Assembly (NCBI GenBank): GCA_005884665.1
Contig: VBAT01000048.1
Coordinates: forward strand, 1-32,200
Source of the DNA: Bacteroidota bacterium
GTDB lineage: Bacteria > Bacteroidota > Bacteroidia > Chitinophagales > Chitinophagaceae
DNA length: 32,200 nt
Direction: 5' to 3'
How positions within the stretch are numbered: position 1 is the first letter of the stretch; every line of letters begins with the position of its first letter. This document shows positions 25,701 through 32,200 of this stretch, piece after piece. A program made the translations under genes and the position numbers. The notes below the pieces were generated by a model. The model had not been told where the DNA came from, did no database searches, and saw only the letters and a program-made list of their open reading frames with translations.

Positions 25701-26693
25701 CTCACTTATACTCCAATGGTTGATCCCGCACCAGTGTGTGAAAGCAAAAGTGCGTCTTTGCAGTTGACGACGAATGCCAATCAATTTGCCTGGACAAATG
25801 CTGCAAGCCTTTCAAATAGTACGATCGCGAACCCCGTCGCCACCCCGAAGGCAACAACATTGTATATTGTTACCGCAACACTTGGACGTTGTACGATCAC
25901 TGACGATGTTTTGGTTTCCATCATGCCCGCGCCCATACCAGATGCAGGACCACAAGGGGATATTTGTTATGGTAAATCCTACCAGCTGCAGGGAACGGGT
26001 GGGGTGATTTATTCCTGGACACCTTCCACTTATCTGAATGATGCAACTATTTATAATCCTATAGTCATTCCTGACAAAACAGTAACCTACATACTGAGCG
26101 TAAAAGATGCGAATGGATGTTCTTCGCTGGTGACTGACCAGGTGACCGTCAAAGTGACGCCGCCTATAAAAGTTACCATTTATCCATCCGACACGATCGT
26201 TCAGCCAGGTGCGCAAATTCCGCTACATGCTTTCTCAGCAGCTACTGATTATACATGGACAGTGGCATCAGGAATTACCGGTCTTAATAATTCTTATATC
26301 GCCGATCCGGTAGCTATTGCACCGGCGGAAGGAGATGTGGTAGTGTACAAAGTGACGGCGACTACTTCAGCAGGTTGCCAGGGCGATGCTTATGCAAGAA
26401 TTCAGGTATACAAAGGTCCTGACATTTATATGGTCACTGCCTTTTCACCCAATGGAGATGGAAAGAATGACGTGTTTATCCCCTTCCCCGTAGGTATCAA
26501 GCAGATCAAATATTTCAGAGTGCTTAATCGGTGGGGACAGCTCATCTATTCAACGACAGAGCTAAACAAAGGCTGGGACGGAAAAATAGGCAATACTGAG
26601 CAACCGAGTGGTGTTTATGTGTGGCTGGTTGAAGGAGTGACAATGGATAATAAAATAATTACCAAAAAAGGAACTGTAACGCTGGTACGTTAA
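23526..26693 (+). CDS. Large SprB-repeat adhesin, 3' fragment with T9SS C-terminal domain
   Basis: This continues the gene that starts at 21578. The homologous frame runs from 23502 (GLAPGNYTV); GTG 23526 is only the first start-like codon and there is no signal peptide. It covers the rest of repeat 4 and repeats 5-13, then Ig-like units (QFAWTNAASLSNSTIANPVA, IYSWTPSTYLNDATIYNPIV) and a type B gliding-motility C-terminal domain (TAFSPNGDGKNDVF, FRVLNRWGQLIYST, GWDGKIG, KGTVTLVR). With 14 bases restored the whole protein would be 1,709 residues. By analogy with SprB, it would be an extended mobile surface adhesin exported by T9SS. A strong terminator follows 20 bases after the stop. Confidence 0.87.
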   Translation: MVIKEAGLCTSAPIPVTIGAGGALLANVTQAATSCNGAADGTITVTPTNGSAPYQYSLDGGPNQGTNTFTGVSAGSHNIVVRDAAGCVSASIPVTVAAGATLTGSATSTATACVGVNNGTVTATATNSTGPYTYSLDGGAPQAGNVFSGVSAGTHNIVIRNTLGCASANIPVTVAAGTTLTATATSTSTACVGVNNGSITVTPTNGGAPYQYSLDGGTNQSSNVFTGVSAGSHNVVVTDNFGCISLPLSVTVSAGTALTATTTSTSTACVGVNNGSITVTPTNGSAPYQYSLDGGANQASNLFTGVSAGPHTVIVRDNFGCISAAITVTVATGSTLTGTATSTATTCNGASNGTITATATNGSAPYQYSLDGGTNQAGNLFNGVSSGPHNIVIRDNFGCISAQIPVTVAAGNNLNATAVSTSTSCSGASNGFITITQATNGTAPYLYSLNGGVPQPPGVFNGLAAGSYTIVATDAGGCTSGPIPVTITAGPPINLSLGKTDVTCFSSANGRITATPSANATAPVQYSLNNTTWQASPDFTGLVAGSYTVYIRDAVGCSNSATIAVGQPTQLTASTSQQSVLCNSGNTGKIFVNVTGGTQPYSYSLDNINFQPTNVFNVVAGTYTVYVKDANGCVIPPINNVNVTEPALITAASVSSNATCDGGNDGTITITPAGGVSPYQYAITGSSFQSAGYFNVAPGTYDITIKDVNGCTYPVTGIVVGLTNNLTYTPMVDPAPVCESKSASLQLTTNANQFAWTNAASLSNSTIANPVATPKATTLYIVTATLGRCTITDDVLVSIMPAPIPDAGPQGDICYGKSYQLQGTGGVIYSWTPSTYLNDATIYNPIVIPDKTVTYILSVKDANGCSSLVTDQVTVKVTPPIKVTIYPSDTIVQPGAQIPLHAFSAATDYTWTVASGITGLNNSYIADPVAIAPAEGDVVVYKVTATTSAGCQGDAYARIQVYKGPDIYMVTAFSPNGDGKNDVFIPFPVGIKQIKYFRVLNRWGQLIYSTTELNKGWDGKIGNTEQPSGVYVWLVEGVTMDNKIITKKGTVTLVR

Positions 26694-26713
26694 AAAAAGA
26701 CTTGCCTTTTAGC

Positions 26714-26743
26714 AAAAGCCACTGGAAATCCAGTGGCTTTTTT
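26714..26743 (+). terminator. Rho-independent terminator of the adhesin gene
   Basis: A perfect 12-bp stem (26714-26725 with 26730-26741) encloses the loop AAAT and runs into six T residues. It is the clearest intrinsic terminator in the window. Confidence 0.93.
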
Positions 26744-26834
26744 GGTGGATGCCTGGTCCTAATCGAAGAGCACCAGACAAATTAATGCGGCAGGAGCATT
26801 TCTTTGCTAACAGATAAATTATTCGATGGCTTTT

Positions 26835-26856
26835 TATGTTTGAAAGGTTATTTTTG
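26835..26856 (+). promoter_or_regulatory. Two candidate -7 boxes upstream of purA
   Basis: TATGTTTG (26835-26842) and TATTTTTG (26849-26856) both match TAnnTTTG. A TTTG at 26803-26806 is 28 bases before the first box, longer than the usual 19-21. The leader to purA would be about 180-200 bases. Confidence 0.3.
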
Positions 26857-26942
26857 CCACCGCTTTTGGAACGGATAATAAAAAGTAAGAGAAGTTGAAT
26901 AGCTAACTCGCCGGCGCTGCTTAATGGAAGCAGGTATGCTGC

Positions 26943-26971
26943 GCCTTCGCGTAGCTACTACGGAGCAAGGC
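26943..26971. repeat. Palindromic (REP-like) element in the purA leader
   Basis: A nested hairpin: outer arms GCCTT (26943-26947) and AAGGC (26967-26971), inner arms CGTAG (26950-26954) and CTACG (26958-26962) around CTA. A CAGG-rich tail follows. Confidence 0.5.
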
Positions 26972-27045
26972 AGGCAGGCGGCATGTACAAGTTTGAGCGG
27001 GAGGAAGGGAGTAACAGGAGAGCTTGTACCAAAAATTAAAATATC

Positions 27046-28308
27046 ATGATTGATGTAATTCTTGGCCTGCAATGGGGCGATGAAGGAAAAGGAAAGATCG
27101 TTGATTATTTTGCCAGAGATTATGATGTAGTTGCAAGGTTCCAGGGAGGACCCAATGCTGGCCATACTCTATACGTCGGTGACAAAAAAGTGGTGCTGCA
27201 CCAAATCCCTTCAGGAGTTTTTCAAAAAGACAAAGTCAACCTCATCGGCAATGGCGTGGTATTGGATGCCGTGACTTTAAAAAAGGAATGTGATATAGTA
27301 GCTGGATTTGGCGTTGACCTGAAGAAAAATTTATTCATTGCTGAGCGTACCCACCTTATATTACCTACTCACCGTGCGTTGGACAAGGCGGCTGAATTGT
27401 CCAAAGGCAACCAGAAGATAGGCTCCACTCTCAAAGGAATTGCACCGGCTTATATGGATAAGACAGGAAGAAATGGTCTGCGGGTCGGAGATCTCCTGGA
27501 TAAAAACTTTACCACATCTTATATCAGACTGAGATTAAAACATCAGAAGCTGCTTGATAATTTTTCATTTAGCGAGGATATCTCTGTCTGGGAGGAAGAA
27601 TTTTTTGAAGCAGTCGATTTCTTAAAACAGCTTAATATCGTCAATGGCGAGTATTTTATCAATGACAAAATCAGGGAGGGCAAAAGAATTTTAGCAGAAG
27701 GAGCGCAGGGTAGCATGCTGGATATAGACTTTGGCACTTTTCCTTTTGTGACCTCGTCCAACACGATCTCGGCCGGCGTGTGCAGCGGGCTGGGGGTCGC
27801 GCCCCAATTGATCAGGGACGTTATCGGCGTTACAAAAGCTTACTGTACGAGGGTGGGCAGTGGACCTTTCCCAACTGAGCTGGAAAATGAAACGGGAGAG
27901 GAGTTGAGAAAGATTGGAAACGAATTCGGGGCAACCACGGGCCGTCCCCGACGCTGTGGATGGATAGACCTCGTAGCCCTTCAATTCGCCTGCATGATAA
28001 ATGGTGTGACCAAGATAGTCATGACCAAGGCTGACGTCCTCGACGCTTTTAAAGAATTGGAGGTATGTACCAGCTATAAAATAGATGGAAAAGAAAGCAA
28101 ACAAATACCATTCCGCCTCGACCGTTCCAAGGTAGAAGCGGTGTATAAAAGCTTCAAAGGATGGAATACTACGACCAGTACGGCAAAATCCTTTAAAGAG
28201 TTGCCTGAAACCATGAAAAACTACGTAGATTTCATTAATCAATACCTTGGGGTCAAAATTTGCTATATATCAAATGGTCCCGGGCGAGACCAACTCATAA
28301 GTATCTAA
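27046..28308 (+). CDS. purA: Adenylosuccinate synthetase
   Basis: Cytoplasmic GTP-dependent enzyme of 420 residues that joins IMP and aspartate to form adenylosuccinate, the first committed step to AMP. The GTP loop GLQWGDEGKGKIVDYFA is at the very N terminus with the catalytic Asp in GDEGKGK. GGPNAGHT carries the catalytic His, and IGSTLKGIAPAYMDK, EGAQGSMLDIDFGTFPFVTSS and TTGRPRRCGWIDLVAL bind IMP and GTP. The C terminus ends YISNGPGRDQLI, as is normal. The length fits the family. It is followed 127 bases later by an acidic protein gene. Confidence 0.98.
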   Translation: MIDVILGLQWGDEGKGKIVDYFARDYDVVARFQGGPNAGHTLYVGDKKVVLHQIPSGVFQKDKVNLIGNGVVLDAVTLKKECDIVAGFGVDLKKNLFIAERTHLILPTHRALDKAAELSKGNQKIGSTLKGIAPAYMDKTGRNGLRVGDLLDKNFTTSYIRLRLKHQKLLDNFSFSEDISVWEEEFFEAVDFLKQLNIVNGEYFINDKIREGKRILAEGAQGSMLDIDFGTFPFVTSSNTISAGVCSGLGVAPQLIRDVIGVTKAYCTRVGSGPFPTELENETGEELRKIGNEFGATTGRPRRCGWIDLVALQFACMINGVTKIVMTKADVLDAFKELEVCTSYKIDGKESKQIPFRLDRSKVEAVYKSFKGWNTTTSTAKSFKELPETMKNYVDFINQYLGVKICYISNGPGRDQLISI

Positions 28309-28435
28309 GTGTTTATCGAAAAAAGACCGGATTTTTCCGTAATGTGTATATCTAGAAAAAGAAAAAAAATTTTTTTAAAAATTTGGCGGATTAAAAACTT
28401 CGCTGAAATTTTACAGCCATAACCCTATCAGACCT

Positions 28436-28870
28436 ATGGCATCAAAACCAGTCAAACCAAAGAACTCAGGAAAAACTCCTGAAAAAGAATCTGCCAAGAA
28501 AGAATCATCCAAACCGAAGAAGCAAATGGACGGAGAGGAAGAGGAAGATGATCTTGAAGAAGGAGATGATGATGTGAAGCCTGCTAAAAAAGTGGGCAAG
28601 ACAGCTATTGCAAAAAAAGGTAAAGAGGATGACGATGATGATGACGATGGAGCAGAGGATGAGGTCGACGATTGGGACAAAGTAGAAGAGGAAGAAGAAT
28701 GGGATCCAGATTTTGAGGAGTTTGATATTCCTAAATCGAAAGGCAAGAAAGCACCTGGTACTGCTAGTAAAAAAGGAGCTGATGAAGAAGAAGATTTCAA
28801 AATAGATGACGAATTCAAGGATATGTTTAACGACGGGGATTCGTTTGAAGAGGAGGAGGATGACTATTAA
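28436..28870 (+). CDS. Highly acidic low-complexity protein
   Basis: A 144-residue protein with no signal peptide or recognisable fold. A lysine-rich head (residues 1-30, KPVKPKNSGKTPEKESAKK) gives way to runs of Asp and Glu (EEEEDDLEEGDDD, EDDDDDDDG, EEEEEWDPDFEEF) and a tail DEFKDMFNDGDSFEEEEDDY. It must be largely disordered. Similar Asp/Glu-rich proteins occur in many Bacteroidota and are sometimes misnamed in databases because of low complexity alone. It lies between purA and pabB on the same strand, with 14 bases to the likely pabB start, so co-transcription with pabB is plausible. The function is unknown. Confidence 0.75.
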   Translation: MASKPVKPKNSGKTPEKESAKKESSKPKKQMDGEEEEDDLEEGDDDVKPAKKVGKTAIAKKGKEDDDDDDDGAEDEVDDWDKVEEEEEWDPDFEEFDIPKSKGKKAPGTASKKGADEEEDFKIDDEFKDMFNDGDSFEEEEDDY

Positions 28871-28884
28871 TCGATCCAGATAAT

Positions 28885-30171
28885 TTGAACAATACTATAC
28901 TTACCAATTCTTTTCCCGTAACAGATCTCGGGCAAATGAAAAAGAAAGTGTTGAACTGGGCACAACGGTTCAACACTTTTTGTTTCCTGGATAATCATCA
29001 ATACCATATCGAACCGCATACACAGGAATGTATGTTGGGGGCTGGTATTAAAAGGAAGATAAATGCAAACGGGCTTAACGCATTGGACGGTCTGCAGAAA
29101 TTCATTGACGAACGGAGATCCTGGTTATTTGGTCAGCTTTGTTACGATCTTAAGACCGGCAATGAACAAGTGTCCTCGATTCATGCCGACGAGGTGCAGT
29201 TTCCCGATCTTTTTTTCTTTGAACCCGAAATCGTCATCAGGTTAAATGAGAATGAACTGATCATCGATTCGGAAGAACCAGCTGAAATTTTTGCCGAGAT
29301 AAATTCCCAGGGCGACGAAAGAAAAAGCCAGTTACGCTCATCGCCGGTTGTTGAAGGAAGGATCCCGAAGAACGAATATCTTTCAATCATTCGCCAGCTC
29401 CGGAGACATATCCTTCGCGGCGATTGCTACGAGATCAATTTTTGCCAGGAATTTTTTGCGGAGAAAACGATTATCGACCCCGGTGAAGTATATAAAAGAC
29501 TGGTGAGCATTTCACCCAATCCTTTTTCAGCCTTATACCGCGTGGATGACAAATGGCTGATCTGTGCCAGCCCGGAAAGATTTCTGAAAAAACAGGACAG
29601 CAGAATACTATCTCAGCCGATCAAAGGCACCTCTCGCCGGGAGCCGGGAGATCTCATTCAGGACGAACTGAACAGGGAGGAATTATTGCACAGCGCAAAA
29701 GATCGTTCAGAAAACGTAATGGTGGTGGATCTTGTCCGCAATGACCTGGCCAGGGTTTGCAGGGAAGGAACAGTAAAAGTTGATGAGCTATATGGTATTT
29801 ATTCTTTTCCGCAGGTTCATCAGATGATATCCACTGTGAGCGGCGAACTAAAGAAGAATGTTTCCTTTAATGAAATTATCCGCGCTACTTTTCCAATGGG
29901 TTCCATGACAGGAGCGCCTAAGAAAAGGGTTATGGAGTTGATAGAGCGTTACGAAAAGACAAAAAGAGGCATCTTCTCAGGATGCCTGGGCTACATTTCG
30001 CCAGACGGCGATTTTGATCTGAACGTGGTGATCAGGAGCATCATGTTCAATGCTCTTTCCGGTTATCTTTCATTCCAGGTGGGTTCAGGAATAACCTATT
30101 ATAGCGATCCGGAAAAAGAATGGCAGGAATGCATCCTTAAAGCAGAAGCAATTCGACAAACACTTTCTTAA
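28885..30171 (+). CDS. pabB: Aminodeoxychorismate synthase component I (PabB)
   Basis: Chorismate-binding enzyme that makes 4-amino-4-deoxychorismate for folate synthesis, using ammonia from a glutaminase partner not seen in this window. The C-terminal catalytic domain has PIKGTSRR with Lys247, the residue that marks PabB, then RSENVMVVDLVRNDLARV, TFPMGSMTGAPKKRVMELI and FQVGSGITYYSDPEKEW. The N-terminal half is the diverged lid region. TTG 28885 keeps the conserved-looking start (PVTDLGQMKKKVLNWAQRF); ATG 28936 is the alternative and would remove 17 residues. Anthranilate synthase TrpE is less likely, given the PIKGT motif and short length. Its stop overlaps that of the convergent transglycosylase. 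Confidence 0.9.
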   Translation: MNNTILTNSFPVTDLGQMKKKVLNWAQRFNTFCFLDNHQYHIEPHTQECMLGAGIKRKINANGLNALDGLQKFIDERRSWLFGQLCYDLKTGNEQVSSIHADEVQFPDLFFFEPEIVIRLNENELIIDSEEPAEIFAEINSQGDERKSQLRSSPVVEGRIPKNEYLSIIRQLRRHILRGDCYEINFCQEFFAEKTIIDPGEVYKRLVSISPNPFSALYRVDDKWLICASPERFLKKQDSRILSQPIKGTSRREPGDLIQDELNREELLHSAKDRSENVMVVDLVRNDLARVCREGTVKVDELYGIYSFPQVHQMISTVSGELKKNVSFNEIIRATFPMGSMTGAPKKRVMELIERYEKTKRGIFSGCLGYISPDGDFDLNVVIRSIMFNALSGYLSFQVGSGITYYSDPEKEWQECILKAEAIRQTLS

Positions 30172-31235
30172 TTAAGACGGGAAGTTTCACCATTCGCATT
30201 GCCTGTAAGCAACAACTGGATGGATTCATTTAATATCGAGGGCTTTTTGGAGATAAAGACGTCCATTTTATCAACCGGTAACCGAAGGTCATAGTTATTA
30301 CCGGAAGCTACCAGCCTGTCAAAATCGGGATTCATTTTATTAAAAGCCGAAATATCCATTTCCAGTTGTTTAGCAATTACCAGCGAGTTGTAGCGGCCGC
30401 TAATGAATTGGGTCTTTGTATTGGCCAATTCTTCTGCGCTTAGCATGGAAGCCGTTGCCATGTTTTTTGCTTCGTCTTTGGTCACCGTGGCAATGCTTCC
30501 CTGGCCTTCCAGCAGGTAATGAGTCGCAATGAATTTCTTTACGTGATTTTTTGATTCAGTAGGAAGATAGCGTTGCAGCGTCCAGAAATCTTTACTCCCA
30601 CTTTTCTTGATAGCTGCATTTACGCGACCGGCTCCGCCATTGTAGGCCGCGATAACCAATAGCCAGTCGCCATAGATATCAAACAGGCTGCTCAGGTATT
30701 TAGAGGCAGCATGAGTGCTCTTGGTCATATCCTTTCTTTCATCGTACCTGGCGCTGACCTTCAAACCCATTCTACGTGCTGTCTCGGGCATAAACTGCCA
30801 GGGTCCTACCGCACCTACTCCTGAACGGGCCGTAGACTTCAAATTAGACTCGATAACAGCGAGGTATTTTAGCTCTTTGGGCAATCCATGCTGGACCAGG
30901 ATATTCTCCATGACGTCAAGATAGGGTTTACCCCAATTCCTGATCTCAGTGATGTCTTCCCGGTTCTTTTCGATGTAATCTTCGACAAAGCTGACCGCCT
31001 GGGGATTAAGCTGGCTGTAGTTTACGCCGCCTGTAGAAGCCTCAGCGACGAACAGTTCCTTGAATTCCTGCTTTGCGTCCTTAGCTGGCTCATTAGCCAC
31101 CAATTCTTTTTTATCGGCGCTGTCGGAGAACTGTTTAGATGTTTCAAATTGATTGCCTTTTGGGCTTGCTGCAAATGACATTAGCATTAAGACAAAAAGA
31201 ACTGTAGTGCTTCCCGCAATAAATTTCTTAAGCAT
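30168..31235 (-). CDS. Lytic transglycosylase (SLT/MltD-like)
   Basis: Peptidoglycan-cleaving enzyme of 355 residues, expected in the periplasm. A signal peptide (MLKKFIAGSTTVLFVLMLMS, then FAAS) and a polar linker (25-75) precede the SLT domain (about 110-240), with the catalytic Glu129 in LAVIESNL, then GAVGPWQFMPETARRMGL and IAAYNGGAGRVNAAI. The C-terminal part (about 280-335: YNSLVIAKQLEMDISAFNKMNP) resembles a LysM wall-binding unit. No lipobox is present, unlike Escherichia coli MltD. It converges with pabB; the two stops share bases 30169-30170. Confidence 0.92.
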   Translation of the reverse strand: MLKKFIAGSTTVLFVLMLMSFAASPKGNQFETSKQFSDSADKKELVANEPAKDAKQEFKELFVAEASTGGVNYSQLNPQAVSFVEDYIEKNREDITEIRNWGKPYLDVMENILVQHGLPKELKYLAVIESNLKSTARSGVGAVGPWQFMPETARRMGLKVSARYDERKDMTKSTHAASKYLSSLFDIYGDWLLVIAAYNGGAGRVNAAIKKSGSKDFWTLQRYLPTESKNHVKKFIATHYLLEGQGSIATVTKDEAKNMATASMLSAEELANTKTQFISGRYNSLVIAKQLEMDISAFNKMNPDFDRLVASGNNYDLRLPVDKMDVFISKKPSILNESIQLLLTGNANGETSRLN

Positions 31236-31289
31236 GTTTTTAAATAGTTTTAATAGTTAAAAACCAAGGATTTGGATAGCAGGAAGTTT

Positions 31290-32200
31290 CTATAGGTTGG
31301 ATTTTTTTATTCTTTGCATAAGCTCATTTGAAAAGCCGAGCAAAGGTATCTCTTTAAATTGATCAGACAGCACCTGCAAGCCAAAAGGCATGCCAGAGAT
31401 TGAATGCTGAAAAATTGGGACAGAAATAGCCGGAGACCCGACCAGATTTGCCATAACTGTATAAATATCAGCTAAATACATGGCTATCGGGTCTGTAGTC
31501 TTTTCACCCGCTTTGAAGGCAATTGCAGGACTTGTAGGTAAAATGATAAAATCAAACTGCCTGAAGATCAATTGTATTTTTTTTGTTAAGAGATTCCTTA
31601 CTTGTTGCGCCCGGGTGAAGTAAGCATCATAGTATCCCGAGCTTAAAACGAAAGTGCCAAGCATAATCCTTCTCTTCACTTCTTTCCCAAAACCTTCAGA
31701 TCTTGTTATTTCATAGAAATCACCCAGGTCCGGACCTTTTTGCGCCGTTCTGTAGCCAAACCTTACTCCGTCATAGCGGGAAAGATTGGAAGAGGCTTCG
31801 GCTGTGGTCAACACATAATATGCGGGAACTATATAATCCATCAGGTCAAAATTCACAGCCTCAGCGGTATGGCCTTCTTGCCTTAATTCCTGCAGTAATT
31901 CCTTTAGCGAAGCCGAGATCTCGGGGTCGAGGCTTGGGTGATCCAGGGCCTCATTAAAGTAGGCCAGACGATATTTTTTTCCCTTTTGTCCCCGGCCTGG
32001 ATAATGCTCCAGTTTTTGTGATGAGACAGTACTGTCATAGTCATCTGGCCCCGACATTACCTCAAGGGCGAGAGCTATATCTGGAATGTTTATGCCGAAT
32101 ATCCCTATTTGGTCAAAAGAAGAAGCATAAGCGATCAGGCCATGACGGGATATCCGGCCATAAGAAGGTTTCAGCCCGATGATGCCACAGAAATCGGCAG
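31290..32200 (-). CDS. gatA: Aspartyl/glutamyl-tRNA amidotransferase subunit A, 3' part
   Basis: C-terminal two thirds of the GatA amidase, which supplies ammonia for converting mischarged Glu-tRNA(Gln) or Asp-tRNA(Asn) to the correct aminoacyl-tRNA. The frame is open to the window edge and starts beyond it; the Met at 32057 is internal. The visible part starts at ADFCGIIGLKPSYGRISRHG, just after the catalytic Ser-cisSer-Lys region, which is outside the window. AYASSFDQIG, YYVLTTAEASSNLSRYDGVR, FGKEVKRRIMLGTFVLSSGYYDAY, FDFIILPTSPAIAF and NLVGSPAISVP are typical GatA segments. The end (GFSNELMQRIKKSNL) is short but normal. GatB and GatC are not seen. Confidence 0.93.
   Translation of the reverse strand, partial: ADFCGIIGLKPSYGRISRHGLIAYASSFDQIGIFGINIPDIALALEVMSGPDDYDSTVSSQKLEHYPGRGQKGKKYRLAYFNEALDHPSLDPEISASLKELLQELRQEGHTAEAVNFDLMDYIVPAYYVLTTAEASSNLSRYDGVRFGYRTAQKGPDLGDFYEITRSEGFGKEVKRRIMLGTFVLSSGYYDAYFTRAQQVRNLLTKKIQLIFRQFDFIILPTSPAIAFKAGEKTTDPIAMYLADIYTVMANLVGSPAISVPIFQHSISGMPFGLQVLSDQFKEIPLLGFSNELMQRIKKSNL

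Larger units (their letters stand above)
26694..27045. other. Gap between the adhesin and purA
   Basis: No gene is seen in these 352 bases. The gap holds the adhesin terminator, two overlapping-style -7 boxes and a palindromic element, each listed separately. Confidence 0.5.

Noticed and set aside
28309..28345. Possible terminator after purA
   Set aside because: The A/T-rich stretch with GGATTTTTCC forms at most a 3-bp stem, so it is not a convincing hairpin.

Overview
The window comes from a member of the Bacteroidota, most likely near the Chitinophagaceae. The evidence is a type IX secretion (T9SS) cargo and PorP/SprF set with SprB-like repeats and gliding-motility C-terminal domains, a GH97 enzyme, TAnnTTTG-type -7 promoter boxes, AT-rich intergenic DNA with short palindromic repeats, and the gene content and order of the housekeeping genes. 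Base composition and gene style are even across the window. I see no prophage, insertion sequence, CRISPR array or integrative element.

Layout. (1) Bases 1-9204, + strand, hold the 3' part of a polysaccharide-utilisation locus: the end of a probable secreted glycoside hydrolase, a GH3 beta-glucosidase broken by an out-of-frame deletion, a CE2-type acetyl esterase, an aldo/keto reductase, a GH97 (probably a retaining alpha-galactosidase), a GH26 beta-mannanase and a GH5 endoglucanase/mannanase. Together these activities suit an acetylated galactoglucomannan or a mixed hemicellulose. No SusC/SusD pair or regulator lies in the window. (2) Bases 9505-9778 hold two tiny convergent genes, a 41-residue lipoprotein and a 48-residue helical protein. 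(3) Bases 9850-15268, - strand, hold the proteostasis block tRNA-Leu(UAG) - tig - degenerate GHKL-ATPase-like protein - clpP - second clpP - clpX. (4) Bases 15596-18539, + strand, hold a T9SS cargo protein followed by a PorP/SprF partner. (5) Bases 19073-21316 hold a bifunctional Rel/SpoT enzyme. (6) Bases 21578-26693 hold a roughly 1,700-residue SprB-repeat adhesin split by a frameshift, ending in a strong intrinsic terminator. (7) Bases 27046-32200 hold purA, a very acidic low-complexity protein, pabB, and on the - strand a lytic transglycosylase and the 3' part of gatA, which runs off the window.

The hydrolases probably act in sequence: endo-cleavage (GH26, GH5), removal of acetyl (CE2) and galactosyl (GH97) decorations, then exo-cleavage (GH3). 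The two large secreted proteins share a roughly 330-residue N-terminal module that I cannot assign to a named family.

Two genes (GH3 and the SprB-repeat adhesin) each carry a short out-of-frame loss of bases. Neither break sits at a homopolymer, so both may be assembly errors and should be checked against reads. I do not see a convincing wholly new system. The observations most worth a second look are the shared N-terminal module, the tandem ClpP pair with a kinase-less GHKL-like protein inside the tig-clpX block, and a palindromic repeat that has become coding sequence in the CE2 gene.
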